From the NCBI GenBank assembly GCA_035772735.1, contig JASDFA010000001.1:58481001-58545000 (forward strand): 64,000 nt of DNA. The letters run 5' to 3'. How positions within the stretch are numbered: the first letter of the stretch is position 1; each line of letters begins with the position of its first letter. Made by a program: the position numbers and the translations under genes. Positions 45,240 to 56,700 of the stretch are shown here, one piece after another. Under the pieces are notes generated by a model. It ran no database searches. It was given only the letters and a program-made list of their open reading frames with translations, and was not told the origin of the DNA. This stretch comes from Datura wrightii. Taxonomy: Eukaryota; Streptophyta; Magnoliopsida; Solanales; Solanaceae.

Positions 45240-45619
45240 AATAATAGATATGCTGTGAGTAGCTGCCTATAAGGGGTACAATCACAGATGTTGGTTAGTA
45301 ATAGAAAGCATGTACAAATTGCATTGCAGGACCCCCCCTTGCCAAAAAAAAGGAGAAGAAAGAAAGAAAAGGAGAGAAGAAAGGAGAAAGGGAAAGGAGA
45401 AGAGAAAGGGCAGATTAAGTGTGAATTACGTATGAAGTCATAGAAACTATCTCAGTTCTCAGTTATTAAGTTAATAGACTTATGTGTTGTTGCCAGATCT
45501 AGGCTCTAGGAGCTTACCAGAGTTAATGGCCTAAACCAGATGGCTAGATGATAAGGGCGCAGTTAGGCGGTCTACCGACCAGCTGGCGCCTGCATTAGCA
45601 GGGAAGCATCCCTGAAGAT
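43696..45619 (+). other. Interior of the nested element: no coding sequence recognised
   Basis: About 1.9 kb follows the primer site with no gag, protease or pol similarity in any frame and only short chance openings. It holds an AT microsatellite at 45,210-45,235 and a purine-only tract at 45,346-45,412. Either this is a coding-free (LARD-like) element, or the interior was replaced by deletion. The 3' LTR is absent. The boundary with the minus-strand gag relic to the right is approximate. Confidence 0.45.
45210..45235. repeat. (AT)n microsatellite
   Basis: Uninterrupted AT run of about 13 units. Confidence 0.9.
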
Positions 45620-45809
45620 CGGTAACATTAGTGCATGTGCTAGAACCAGGATTAGAGGCCGAGTAGGCAAATTTCAGAGATTAGGAAATGTACACCACCA
45701 GATCTCTGCTGGAAATGCCTATGGATCCCTGTCCAAACCCTCTTGGTCTCTCTCTCCTTCTCCTTCATCTGCTCTACCTTTATTTGCTAGTCATATATTA
45801 TCAGTCGGA

Positions 45810-45848
<39 letters not shown>

Positions 45849-46464
45849 CTCATATGAGCCCTCGAATCAATAACCATCTCTGGGGCATTCTTGGATAGCT
45901 GGGTGAACTTCAGGGCCTACTCCTAACAGTCAAATCATTCTGCCAAACGAACTCGACTGCCTTTTCTCTCCTCAACTCTTGGGGAAAGAACCTATCCAAG
46001 AAAGTTGTAACAAACTCGTCCAAACCAAGGGGGACTAAACCATCTCCCACACTCCTTCCACTGCTGGAACCAAATAGGAGAAACCCCCTTGAGCTGATAG
46101 AAGGACAAGTCTACACTGTCCTCCCCTAAAACACCCATCACCTGGGTAATCTTCTGGATTACCTCAATAAACTCTTATGGGTCTTTATCAATATTTGTCC
46201 CTTGAAACTCAAGTGGGTTCATCCTTAGGAAGTCTTGCACCCTAGCCGCTTCCACATCCCCGTTCCGGTTCACATGAGCCACAGCCTACCGGTTGACCTG
46301 GACGGTCATGGCCCGTGCTAACATTTGGAGTGCTGCTCTGAACTCAGCATGAGTAACTTGCTTCGGTAAAGGATCAGTTGGAGGTAGTAGGGATGAATGA
46401 TGCCCGTCTCCATTGCCATTACTATGGCCATTTTCGTTGCCATTTCTTCTTTCTTTGAATCGGT
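45620..46464 (-). pseudogene. Family-2 gypsy gag, minus strand, with AT repeat inside
   Basis: On the minus strand: a Gly/Asn-rich start (NGNENGHSNGNGDGHH), then THAEFRAALQMLARAMTVQVNR and VQDFLRMNPLEFQGTNIDKDP. FIEVIQKITQVMGVLGED and FYQLKGVSPIWFQQWKE follow. A frameshift leads to DRFFPQELRREKAVEFV, then LKFTQLSKNAPEMVIDSRAHMSKY. At that point the sequence becomes an AT repeat (45,812-45,845) and resumes with VEQMKEKERETKR near 45,740. Order matches the gag at 37,437. Roughly 40-50 codons are missing at the repeat. Several stops make it non-functional. Confidence 0.75.
45812..45845. repeat. (AT)n microsatellite inside gag
   Basis: About 17 AT units interrupt the minus-strand gag exactly between two segments that are normally separated by a conserved capsid stretch. 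Confidence 0.9.
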
Positions 46465-46668
46465 GGGGAGGGATATTTCTTCAAACACATATAGCGCGAC
46501 TTAGAATAAAGGAAAGATGTACATCATCACACGACTAGGTCATGGAAGAAGGGAAGTTTCCTAAAATGTCTCGTAGCCTCTTCCCCATAGGCGTGGCGCA
46601 CTTCACACCTATAGAAAAGACTCCACTTAATACAACTTTTAGGCACCCTAGGACACACCTAAATCTTA

Positions 46669-46680
46669 GCTCTGATACCA
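46669..46680 (-). promoter_or_regulatory. Gypsy primer-binding site, minus strand
   Basis: The minus strand reads TGGTATCAGAGC five bases after the LTR end, placing the gag at 45,620-46,464 downstream of this LTR. Confidence 0.85.
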
Positions 46681-46685
46681 AATTT

Positions 46686-47497
46686 GTCACGGCTCGAGCT
46701 GGGACCCCAAATCGAGACATGGGACCAGAACCCCAAATGGCTCCAAACTAACCTATGGCACATACATAGAATGAATAAGAACATTATTAAGCAGAAATAA
46801 AGCATAAACATAATATAAGTGAAAATCTGCATAACATAAGAGCATGAGCATAAACACGAGCCAATATTACTGAAGCATCTATATGTAGATACCGAAAAGT
46901 CCTCTAATCTTCTGATGAGTTGATGGGACAACACCTCCAACTAGCTCGCTAAATGTGAAACTAAAGGCATAAATAGAAGAGAAATAATCAAAACGAACAT
47001 CCTCGAATCATGAGGACTCACCAAAACTAGGATAGAGTTGGACTGAGTGGGAGTCAACTAATGATAGGACTGTGAAAAATCACCCGAACTTATATCATGA
47101 GATGATATTGCATACAGTATGCGGTCAGTACTTGAAATGTATTGAGTATGTAAAGAAAGTAAAACATGCTAGTAAAATGATAGTCTGAAATCATGATTAT
47201 AAAACAAGATAGAACATGAGAGTAAGGACAACATGTTAAATGTCATATTCCTAAAGTAATCATAATCATGAGATATTCATCATAAGCTAAACATAATAAC
47301 CCAAGGTTTAGAAATAGAAAACATATGGTGTGCCATACTTGAAATCATAAGTGATAACTTATAAACTGTTCAATGGGTCAAATATGCTACAAAACATAAT
47401 ATCATAAGACATGAACATGAGTAACTGAAAACATGAGGAACAATGGGAGACTTCATCATAACCGACCCTATCACCATAAAGCTTATGTGATGCCTAA
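46686..47497 (-). mobile_element. Family-2 gypsy 5' LTR, minus strand, truncated by an Athila-like insertion
   Basis: The left edge TGTCACGGCTCGAGC is the complement of the LTR 3' end. Inward sequence matches the other family-2 copies, including a GCGGTCAGTACTTGAAATGT-like segment near 47,120 and the GGGAGACT segment near 47,445. The LTR stops after about 810 bp at 47,497, where TGTGCTGTGAG begins. Confidence 0.75.
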
Positions 47498-49077
47498 TGT
47501 GCTGTGAGTTTACAACACTTTTGACGCTCTAAACTAAGAAAATAACATGGATTTAGTTGTGTTTATATGGATATAAGGAACTTTTTATTTGATTACAGTA
47601 CAAATAGTGTTGGAGAAAGAATGTGCAAAAGATAGCCTGGAAGTACAAAAAATACGGTAAAACCATAGTCTCAGTACGAGCGTAGGTTGATGGTATGAGC
47701 CATACTAAAGATCGTGAAAAGTTCAGATGGATGAATTATGAAGAGTGCATCCTATGACTCTCAGTACGAGTCGTACAACACTGGTACGAGACGTAACATT
47801 GAGTCGTGGAAATATTCAGAAGAATTGCACAAGAGGTACACTCCTGACACGGATAGAAAGTACGAGTCGTGGTGGAGAGGTACGAGTGGTACCATCACAC
47901 TCGTTACAAACTTTAGAAAAATTGAGATTTCTCAGACTCAAGCCACGGAAGAACAATATGACTCGTAGGAAGCATGTATGAGTCATACAAAGGCCCAACA
48001 CTTAGAAAAATTTCAACAAGCCAAGGACATACAAATAGCAGGTTCGACCCGTACAATTCTCCTATGGGTCGTAGGATCTGTCATGGCTCAGGAGGCACCA
48101 ATTATGGAAATTTACCCTATTAGCTTAGGAAAAGGATTCTTATGTCTGTATAAATAACTTTTATGTTTTATTTTCAGGAGAGAGCATCTAGACTACATAG
48201 AGAGAAGGTTAGGAAGTGAGGAAAAACATAGAATTGCGTTGATTGGCGTTGTGATCAACCTTTTCTTGATTTCTTTTTGATCTTCGTGAATTGTTCTTGA
48301 GTTATTTTGGACATAATCAAAGAAGCTTTTTCTCTCATCTATAATTGTAAGTATTGAATTATATGTTTAATTATGAATGCATATCACAACCTTGCAATTA
48401 TGAGAGGCTAAAACCTCCAAAGCTAGGGTTGTGGGAACCATGATTGATTAATGAGCTAGGGATATACAAAAGTGATTCAAAACCAATGCAAATCACTTGT
48501 ATTGTAATCTTTTCATGCTTCAACATTTTTAACGGTGTACAACGTTAGGAATTGCTCGAATTCTTTACTTTCTTGAGCCTAGAGAGGTAGAGATTAGGAA
48601 AGAGAATTACAACAAAGCCTTGATCTTGATGACCATTGTATTAACTTGAGTGGTGGTCGTAGGATAGTTAAATTTGGAACTTATTGATAACAGATAGTTT
48701 GGTACCACTCATGAGACCTGACACGGTGATTGAGTTAGTTATCCAAACAGTCGTTTGAATGAACCCTAGTTATAAGTTCTACAAGTAATGATTGGTATTG
48801 TTCACATGTGTATACACGAAGCATTTATGAACCCATGGGGAACACAAACCCTAGTTATTCTTAACTCTTGATTTTACATCACAATTTCAATCATTGTTTT
48901 AATTGTTATATTCTAGAAACCCCCAAAATTGGAGTAACTAACCAACAAGTTCACGTATTGGCATTAGTCTAGATCTTCCATATTCCCTGTGGGTTTGACC
49001 CCAACCTCTTTGTTGGATTCTTCATTTACAACGTCCGCTTCATACTTCAGTAGAAGGTGTGAGTTTAAGTGTTATCA
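47498..49077 (+). repeat. LTR-A of the Athila-like pair
   Basis: It starts TGTGCTGTGAG and ends GTTATCA, 1,580 bp. A TATAAATA box lies at 48,149. It holds several motifs with core CGAGTCG between 47,675 and 47,980. It contains 164 bp (47,514-47,677) that LTR-B lacks. Confidence 0.8.
48149..48156 (+). promoter_or_regulatory. TATA box of LTR-A
   Basis: TATAAATA is preserved at the same place in LTR-B (57,195), with about 30 bases to the AGAGCATCTAGA segment that probably starts R. Confidence 0.6.
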
Positions 49078-49081
49078 AAAA

Positions 49082-49098
49082 GTGGCACCATTGCCAGG
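49082..49098 (+). promoter_or_regulatory. Primer-binding site of copy A (Athila type)
   Basis: GTGGCACCATTGCCAGG, four bases after the LTR, resembles the tRNA-Asp-type primer site typical of Athila-related elements, with two or three changes. Confidence 0.7.
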
Positions 49099-49204
49099 GA
49101 ATACAACTAATACTAAATTAATTGCTTGTATTTGACTTTTGGTAGTTATTTCCTTAATTAGATTTTTGTTTTGTTTGTGATACCCACAGATTGTTTTCCG
49201 GTGG

Positions 49205-51000
49205 ATGCCAAACACTCGGAGTAGTGGAAATCCCATGATTCCGTTGAACCCCAAAATTGAACCAACACTGCGGGAATGGAAAACTAAGAGCAGAGAGATG
49301 CACGTATAGCTGAAGAAGCAAGGCAAGCGAAGCTAGCTCGGCAAGCCACACCTTAGGATGCGGAAGATGCCAGAGAAGAGGTTGTTAATGCCGGATGATA
49401 TGGGTGGGACAACAGAGGCCATATATTTTTTCCTCAGTTCTTCAATGATGAGAACCTAGACATAGATGAGTTGGGTCAATTTGAGCAATTGTGCCACCAC
49501 CCCTGCCCTCTGGGGCCAAATTTGACATCACGAGCACCATGATTCAACTGTTAAACATGAAAGGGGTGTTCAATGGTCACGCAGCGGATGACGCCAACCT
49601 AGACCTGATGAACTTCGTTGGAATATGCACGGCGTAAAGGTTGCCTGGAGTTAGCCAAGATGTCATAAGACTCAAACTTTTCCCCTTCTCTCTATCAGGG
49701 GAATCCACTTTATGGTTATCAGAGTTTCCCAATGACTCCATAACAAACTGGAGGGAACTCAAGCAAGCCTTCTTGGAGAGATTCTTTCCTCCCTCTAGAA
49801 TATTGTAGCTTAAGGATGAGATTTATAATTTCCGACAACTCATAACGGAGGCACTTCATGAAACCTGGATAAGGTTCAAAAATAAGTTTATAAAGTGCCC
49901 AAACCATAAAACTCCAGATGACAGTTTGTTGGAAATTTTTTACAGGCCTTTAAATAATAGCACAAAAGATGTAGCAGACACAATGGCAGGAGGAACATTG
50001 ATGAGTCACACCTGGGACCAAGCATCTACTATCCTTGACAGGGTGACTAAAACAAATAGCGCATGGCATACCCAGGAGGCAGATGCAGTGGCCAGTACAT
50101 ATGTTGTTGGTTTGACTGCAGACCAATGTAGAAAGAAAGAAGAATGCGACCAGGAGTTGACTCATATGCGTACATCATTGGATTTGCTTACAAAGAACTT
50201 TATGGGATATGGAGCCCAAAAGGTAAATGTAGTGGGGACACAAGGACTGGAGCCGGGGGCAGATCACTCTAATTCTGAGGAGGCAAATTCCTGGATAGCT
50301 AGGTGGCGGGTTTCTGAGCCAACTCCCAAGCTTCCGTAAACGACAATTGGTTCCAAGTTCTGATAACCAAGGTCAGAACCATTATACAGATAACTACAAC
50401 TGAAATGGGTATAGAGACAAGAGTCGAGGTTGTGAGCGCGAAGGAGAATGGAGAAGAAATGACGGCTATCACAATGATCGAGCTGGAATATATGTGCCTC
50501 CCAATGCACGAGAGGGGGAAGCTGGACAGTTAAAGCTAGAGAGAATGATAGTTGAGATGCTGAAAAAGGTAAGGTCCACTGATGATCAACTGAAGGAAAT
50601 TCGAGGTGATATATCGAGCATGGGCTAGAGAGTGGAATCTCATGCAATGGATGTCAAGCAGATTGAACAACAGCTGGGGAAACTGTTAGCATCACTAAAC
50701 CCTAGAAAGAAGGGTACATTACCTAGACAAACCGTACAGAACCCAAAGAATGATGGCCATTGCATGGTGGTGATGACTAGGAGTGGAAAGACCACAATTG
50801 GTCCCCCTCTACCGGTTGTAGTTGAAAGGAAGAAAGAGAGAGTAATAGGAGAACATGAAAGTGATGTTGAGATGGATGGTGCTAAGAATGTTGAGTTTTC
50901 TAAGGCCACAACTGGTAAAAAGGGACCTCAAGAGGATCAAGGTGCAACATAGATTTTTAAGGCTATCCCGAGACCATCGCTACCGTTCCCCCAAAGAATG
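49205..51000 (+). pseudogene. Athila-like gag, copy A
   Basis: From ATG at 49,205 the start is MPNTRSSGNPMIPLNPKIEPT. The capsid core is recognisable but frameshifted around 49,600-49,800. ERFFPPSRIL, a stop, and LKDEIYNFRQLITEALHETWIRFKNKF lead to PDDSLLEIFYRPLNNSTKDVADTMAGG. The frame then runs open to 50,339 (DRVTKTNSAWHTQEADAVAS and onward). A helical linker with VKQIEQQLGKLLASLNP and a basic stretch ends near 50,950. No zinc knuckle is seen, as in other Athila gags. Copy B has the same layout with breaks at different places. Confidence 0.8.
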
Positions 51001-51642
51001 AAGAATAAGGCGGAAAATGGTAAGTTCTAGAAATTCCTATCAATGCTTAAACAATTATCTGTGAGCATACCATTGGTTGAGGCATTGGATCAAATGTCGG
51101 GATATGCTAAGTTCATGAAGGATCGGGTGACAAAGAAGAGGACCGTGAGTTATGAGCCTGTAGATAATGTGCACTACTATAGTGCCATAGCTACATGAGT
51201 CCTGGCACAAAAGAAGGAAGATCCGGGTGCTTTCACGATCCCTTGCACCATTGGCAATGTAGAGTTTGCAAGGGCACTTTGTGATCTAGGAGCAAGCATC
51301 AACCTGATGCCAGTAGCTATGTTCAAGAAGTTGGGCTTGGGAGCCCCCACACCAATTACCATGCGACTACTGATGGCCAAAAAAATTGTGAAGAAGCAAG
51401 TAGGGATCCATGTTGATGTGCTTGTAAAAGTTGACAGATTCATATTCCTAGTAGGCTTCGTGATCTTGGATTGCAAGGTCGATTATAAGGTCCCCATCAT
51501 CTTAGGGCGACCATTCCTTGCCACTGGGAGGGCTTTAGTGGATGTGGAGGCTGGCCAACTGAAGTTTAGAATGAATAAAGAAGAAGTCACTTTCAACATC
51601 TACCGAACAATGCAACAACTGAAGGAGTACAACGTAGTCTGA
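51001..51642 (+). pseudogene. Athila-like aspartic protease, copy A
   Basis: KKRTVSYEPVDNVHYYSAIAT, a stop, then GAFTIPCTIGNVEFARALCDLGASINLMPVAMFKKLGLG (51,225-51,345) carries the active-site D in the D-L-G-A form usual for Athila. VDVLVKVDRFIFLVGFVILDCKVDYKVPIILGRPFLATGRALVDVEAGQLKFRM completes the fold. The frame ends LKEYNVV at 51,642. In full-length Athila elements the frame would continue into reverse transcriptase. Here, after about 50 bases, it meets the hairpin motif that normally lies beyond integrase. Confidence 0.8.
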
Positions 51643-51728
51643 GCAATAGAAGATGAATCTGACTGTCTTGACGAAGTTTGAGTAGTCAAGAGACTTACTT
51701 CGTGCTGCGATGTTAAATCAGGCACTTC

Positions 51729-51829
51729 TTGGGAGGCAACCCAAGTGGTGGCTTGGTGAATCCTGAGTAACTGGGCCACCTACGTCGTGCTGGGATGTTA
51801 AATCAAGTGCTTTTTGGGAGGCAACCGAA
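51729..51829 (+). repeat. Paired hairpin element at the gag-pro end, copy A
   Basis: TTGGG-AGGCAA-CCCAA forms a 5-bp stem with a 6-base loop. The second copy, 85 bases on, has CCGAA in the 3' arm. Both are preceded by a GATGTTAAATCA segment. The pair recurs at 60,768-60,868 in copy B. Confidence 0.8.
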
Positions 51830-53266
51830 GTGATTTAACTAATGTGTGTTCTGCGTGCAGGGAAAAACAAAAACAAGTGGAAGAAAATTTTTTTGAAAAT
51901 CAAGTGCTACGACTCTCACTACAACTCATGAGAATGTTGTATAAGTCGTAGCATGAATTTTGGTGAGAATCAAGGAGGGGCTTCAGTGAAGGAGTTCATG
52001 GTACGGTTGGTCCTACGACTCGTAACTCAAGTCTACGGGTCGTAGTACTTACTATGCCTGTGAACCATGCAAGCTATGCAAGGCAAAGATCTACGAGTCA
52101 TCATACGGACCGTAATCATATGGTATGAGTCTTAAGAAGCACTCGTAGGTCCCAAGTAAGTTTTCAACTCTCTGAACTACGGGCCCGGAGGACGAGTCGT
52201 GGGGTCATCCTACGACTCGTGCTACGAGTTGTGATGGGTCAAAAGCTTTGAAATAACCCTACTCGACCTAGGTTTTCAAATCTTCCCCCCACTTATGTAA
52301 AACTTCAAAACCTAAGCATACCCCTCTCCCACGCAATCAAAACCGAACCTATGAAACATACTCACAACTCCCTCACACTCGTAACTCAAAAATAAACATA
52401 GAATAATCGAGCAATTTTCTGCTCAAGCAAGTTCATCTCACCCCTAATCTCATACTACTAGTTGAAGTCAGTGGCAAGAAGTACGTTTATTTCTTTGAAT
52501 ATTGAGAAAACTTGCGTGTTTGATGAATTTCATGCTAAAACCCCTGTGAGTCTTTGTTTTTGCTCAAAAATTCTGAAGGAGCAAAGACCGAGGATGTTAT
52601 TGGACTGTGCGATTGAATTTTTTTTTTAAATTGATGAACTTGTGCATTGAAGGATTTAAAATTGAGTTAGGGGTAGTGACTAAAAAGGGGAAGGAAGAGT
52701 AGTATAAAATGGATTGAATTACATTCCTATACTTGGGGAATTCTGAGTACCCAAAACATGATTAAGACTCCCTATAAACTGGACCAAAATTGATGCAGGA
52801 ACAAGCTTAACAAGCCTTCCTATGACTCATGGTTTGACACTACGACTCGTAGGATGGCTCGTTGGGACTGTCCCAAGCTAATACTAGAAAAGACAGGAGG
52901 TATGAATTATGGTACAGTTCGTGGATTGCCACTATGAGTCGTACCAAGGATTCGTACCAAAGATCTAGAAAGGGTCAAGTGCTTAAGAGGTAGTACAATC
53001 CTTCCTACGACTCGTGGAATCAACCTATGGGTAGTACCACTAGTCGTGGAAAAATACAGAGAAATTGTAGTGAAGGAGCATCCTCATACGACTCAAGGTA
53101 CGAATCATACCTATTTCGTACGATTCGTACCTAGGAATTGTAATGTGAAAAAAAGATATCATGGGACTATATACGAGTTGTACCTCCAAGGTACGACCCG
53201 TACTATTGACCCGTGGTTAGATACCAAAAAATTTACTTCTTGCTTTTCTTACTCCGATATGGAATT

Positions 53267-53285
53267 CTAACTCTATTCTCTACAG
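53267..53285 (+). promoter_or_regulatory. Candidate 3' splice site just upstream of ORF2, copy A
   Basis: CTAAC (branch-like), a pyrimidine-rich stretch, and CAG at 53,283-53,285, with the ORF2 ATG five bases later at 53,291. In copy B the site reads CAAG instead of CAGG. A spliced subgenomic RNA is an inference by analogy with envelope-class plant elements. Confidence 0.35.
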
Positions 53286-53290
53286 GTACA

Positions 53291-54943
53291 ATGATGGCCA
53301 AGCGTAAAGCAGCCAAAGCAACTGTCCGGAGGACATTACATGATGAGACCTCTGAATCTGAGCAAGCAGGCAGTTCCCCTAGTGGTGCAGTTGTGGAATA
53401 TAGGGTCGATACTTCAGACACCAACGGAACCCAAACCACTAGGGAAAAAGCGAAAGCCCAAGCCATCAAAGCTACTGCCACATCTGCTGAAGCTCCCCAG
53501 TCCTGAGGAGGGAGCTAAGGATGGTAATCAAGAGTCAGGAAGCATCTCCAATGGAGAAGAAGGGTCTGAGGAGACCCAATATGGAGAGGCAAATGGCAGT
53601 TTTGAGCCAGAGGGGGAGGCTGCCAATGATGAGTAGCAGCAGATCCCGTCTAGGGAGAGTCATACCATCCGATGGAGAATGCCAGGAGCACTGGAAATCT
53701 ATGAACAGGGCATTTCTCTCACCGCCAAAAACAAACCAAAGCGGAGCATCCAAGAAAAGTCGCGGATCCTCACCAACACATTGAATGAAGTAGAGGAGAT
53801 GAAGTGGATATTCAACTTTTGTAAGTCCGAATGGATGGCTGGGACTCCGGACCAGTACTCTTCAGAGATAATCCGTGAGTTCTATGCCAACTACTTGGAA
53901 ACCACGGAGGAAAAGGCAAAAAAAGGGAAGAAAGTAAAAACTAGTCCAAATTGGAGAGTGTCATGGTTAGAGGGCGAGAGTTCGACATCTCCGAGCGTAC
54001 TATCTCTCGAATCCTATATGGGCCACAGTTCATACCTCCACATGCCATGCTGGAATTGGAGTACCGAATGGAGGCACTAAAGCAAATTAGGAAGCTAGGA
54101 TTTTAGGAGAGACAAACGCAGCTACAGTGGTTGGCAGGTGTTATAGTTGAGGACAAATAGGAAGTAGAGTGGGTCTCTGGGGGAAAGCAGGTTACCAAAA
54201 ACTCACTCAACTTCATAGAAAAAGCATGTTGGACATTAGTGCGCCACTGATTAGCACCAAAGGTCAATGAAAACACTTTAAGTGCAGAAAGAACAGCGCT
54301 GCTGACATGCCTCATGTCCAGATACCTCACCAACATCCCGAAGATCATCGCAGAGAAAATATGAGATTGGGTTGTGGGATTGAGCACTACCATCCCATTC
54401 CTGAGCCTCGCTTTCAGATTATGAAAAGAGGCAGGAGTGCTAGTGTGATGGGGTGAGGAGCACTTGATTGGAGGGCAGAGGATAGCAGACATTGGCTTAA
54501 TCTAGGATGAAATGAACCCGGTGAGTCGAGATCGACTTTCATAGCAATTCCACAGACCCAGCCAACAGGGAGCATACAAGTGAATGCCCCCACCTCATAG
54601 GAGCAGAATGAGACACCGTCTACAGATACTGGTCATTCATAGGCAACTCCCATCACTTCTGCTACACCACTGCCTAGCCTGACGACTCAGACTCCAACAG
54701 TGTACATCCTAGTGCCCCAGGATTTTCTCCAGAAATTGGCCAAGAGGTAGACCATGGACGAAAGAAAAATTCTACCAATGATGGAGAATGTGAAGCCCTG
54801 GAAAAAAAAGTAGAGATTGACACAGCAGCGCAGGCCTTAAATGCTCATGTTGATGGATTTGAGAGACGATTCAACATGCGTATGTTTGAGCAGATGGATA
54901 TAGGAAGTCTCTGTGAGGAGTTGGGGGCTCTTCTGTTCTTGTA
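53291..54943 (+). pseudogene. Accessory ORF2 ('putative plant transposon protein'), copy A
   Basis: It starts MMAKRKAAKATVRRTLHDETSE, a basic then acidic/Ser-rich N-terminus. The globular part has FDISERTISRILYGPQFIPPHA (53,983-54,045), then VTKNSLNFIEKACWTLVRH and LAPKVNENTLSAERTALLTCLMSRYLTNIPKII. LIGGQRIADIGLI, a stop, and DEMNPVSR follow. The C-terminal region EIDTAAQALNAHVDGFERRFNMRMFEQMD looks helical, possibly coiled coil. About ten stops and two frameshifts are present. Known as an accessory frame of Athila-related elements; its function is unknown. I see no signal peptide or clear transmembrane segment, so calling it an envelope is not supported. Confidence 0.75.
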
Positions 54944-56700
54944 GTTCATGCTTCCAAGATGAAGAACAATTTTCTTAAAATGGGAGGGGGTGTATTTGTG
55001 ATTTTTGGATTTTTGGATTTATCTGAGGGTCTTTCTTACCGTGGTTCTTTTCCCTCGAACATATGATCTAGTAGAACCCATCATGTTTAGGATTTTATTT
55101 TCTTTTTTTGTGAGATTTTTAATTAGAAAATAGCTTAGGAGTACGCAACCAATGAAAATGCACTATTTTAGGATTTCTATAAAAAATTGACCCTGTTTAA
55201 AATTTTTGATGCATTAGCTATGTACTAGTGACTGCATGCATGATTTCTGTGGATTTTTTATGTCATTTAGTGTATTAGCATGAGTAGTTTTGTTAAGCCA
55301 TGTGTAAAAAAGACAGGTAAAGTGAATATAAGTCATCTTCCATAAGTGAGTGAGGTGTGATACTTAGTTCAGTACTGTGTTGAAGATCTAGAACTTGCCT
55401 GGTTGGTCTTTGCATAGGCTAAGGATGGTTGGTTGGGATATGATCATAGGCCATTTTTTGTTAAGCTCACTTTTAGCCTAAATGACCCTACTAAAATCAT
55501 ATGATTCCCTTGATCCCAATTTTGAGCCTTTAATAGACCATTTTTCTTTTACTAACCGATGAACCGTACCCATTTATTATAATGGACCTGTTTTGGCCCT
55601 AGTCCTTCCTTGGAAATTGTGAATCTCAACATAGGCAAAACACCTAAGTTGAGGTTTTCTATTGTAGGGGTGCATAAATGGTGGGAACGAGGAAAAGAGA
55701 AAGAAAAGAGAAAAGGTGAAAAAGGAGGTGTGGTGTGACAAATGAAAAAGAAGAAAAAAGGGAGATGAAAAAGTTGAAAACTTTGAAAAAGAAAATTCAA
55801 AAGAAAAATAATGCTTGAAATGGTTGAAAACACACCACACTCATACAAATTCATACAAAAGAAGTGAAAAGGGAGGAAAAAGAATGAAAAGAAAAAGAGG
55901 GTGATATAGGTGAATGGTGAAGCCAACGTATGTAGTGCCAAGGAAAGGTTAGTCACTTAAAAATATCTCACATTTATCATGTCCAGCACTAAAGCCTACA
56001 TTACAAGCCACAACAAGTCCTATGATGATCCTAATCTGACCATCTGATAGACTGAAGTAGAGAAAATAAGGGCAAGCCTATGGTATCTGATACACAGTAC
56101 TTGAAACTTTTTTGTGAGAGTGAGGGTCTCGCTTGTTCAGTCCTATGCCATATTTTTTACTATATCTACGGGTGGGGAATTCATTTATCATGTCCAGCAC
56201 TAAAGCCTACATTACAAGCCACAACAAGTCCTATGATGATCCTAATCTGACCATCTGATAGACTGAAGTAGAGAAAATAAGGGCAAGCCTATGGTATCTG
56301 ATACACAGTACTTGAAACTTTTTTGTGAGAGTGAGGGTCTCGCTTGTTCAGTCCTATGCCATATTTTTTACTATATCTACGGGTGGGGAATTCATTTGTT
56401 GTGAGGGTACACGGGTTATGTTTACTTTTACCATTGGTCTATGTGAAAAGCATCAGCGATAACTTGATTGCCTGTTGATAACTAGATGACATGTCTTGAT
56501 CCCTGCTTAGCATGTTTTGTAGTTGCTTGTAGTACATTAGCAGATAACGATTCATGAAAGAAGGGTCAAAAGTCATTGATTGTATAGTGAAATTTTGTTG
56601 TGTATTGGCTATAGTATCCTAGGTTTATTTTCTAGTCGAGCGTCGTGTCTAGTTTTTTCTTTTCTTTGCCTAAGGACAGACAAAAGTCTTAAGTATAGAG
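54944..56700 (+). other. 3' untranslated region of copy A
   Basis: Non-coding. TGGGAGGGGG at 54,981-54,990 could be an internal polypurine tract. A purine-only tract covers about 55,680-55,910, whose complementary strand gives misleading Phe/Ser-rich openings. A perfect 211-bp tandem duplication lies at 55,971-56,392. The end AAGTCTTAAGTATAGAG just before LTR-B is a weak polypurine tract. Confidence 0.6.
55971..56392 (+). repeat. Perfect 211-bp tandem duplication
   Basis: The unit starting CATTTATCATGTCCAGCACT at 55,971 recurs at 56,182 with no difference that I can find over 211 bases. It is non-coding. Confidence 0.95.

Larger units (their letters stand above)
51643..53290 (+). other. Motif-rich leader before ORF2, copy A
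   Basis: No protein similarity. It opens with two copies of a GGGAGGCAACC element 85 bases apart (51,729-51,744, intact hairpin; 51,814-51,829, one base broken). Then come a CTAAT...GTGCAG sequence (51,839-51,860) resembling a 3' splice site and many dyads with core CGA-S-TCG: TACGACTCGTA at 52,014-52,024 and 52,841-52,851, and GTACGATTCGTAC at 53,119-53,131. A poly-T tract lies at 52,617-52,626. Confidence 0.7.

Noticed and set aside
43696..45619. Hidden gag in the nested element
   Set aside because: I looked for the capsid and zinc-knuckle patterns seen in the neighbouring gags on both strands and found none.
47675..53220. Regularly recurring palindromes considered as a CRISPR-like array
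   Set aside because: Spacing is irregular, the motif varies, and the context is a plant retrotransposon.
53291..54943. ORF2 as a retroviral envelope
   Set aside because: No signal peptide, furin-like site or clear transmembrane segment is visible. The similarity is to the plant transposon-associated accessory ORF.
55552..55956. 134-codon minus-strand frame rich in Phe and Ser, membrane-like
   Set aside because: It is the complement of a purine-only tract in an element 3' untranslated region.
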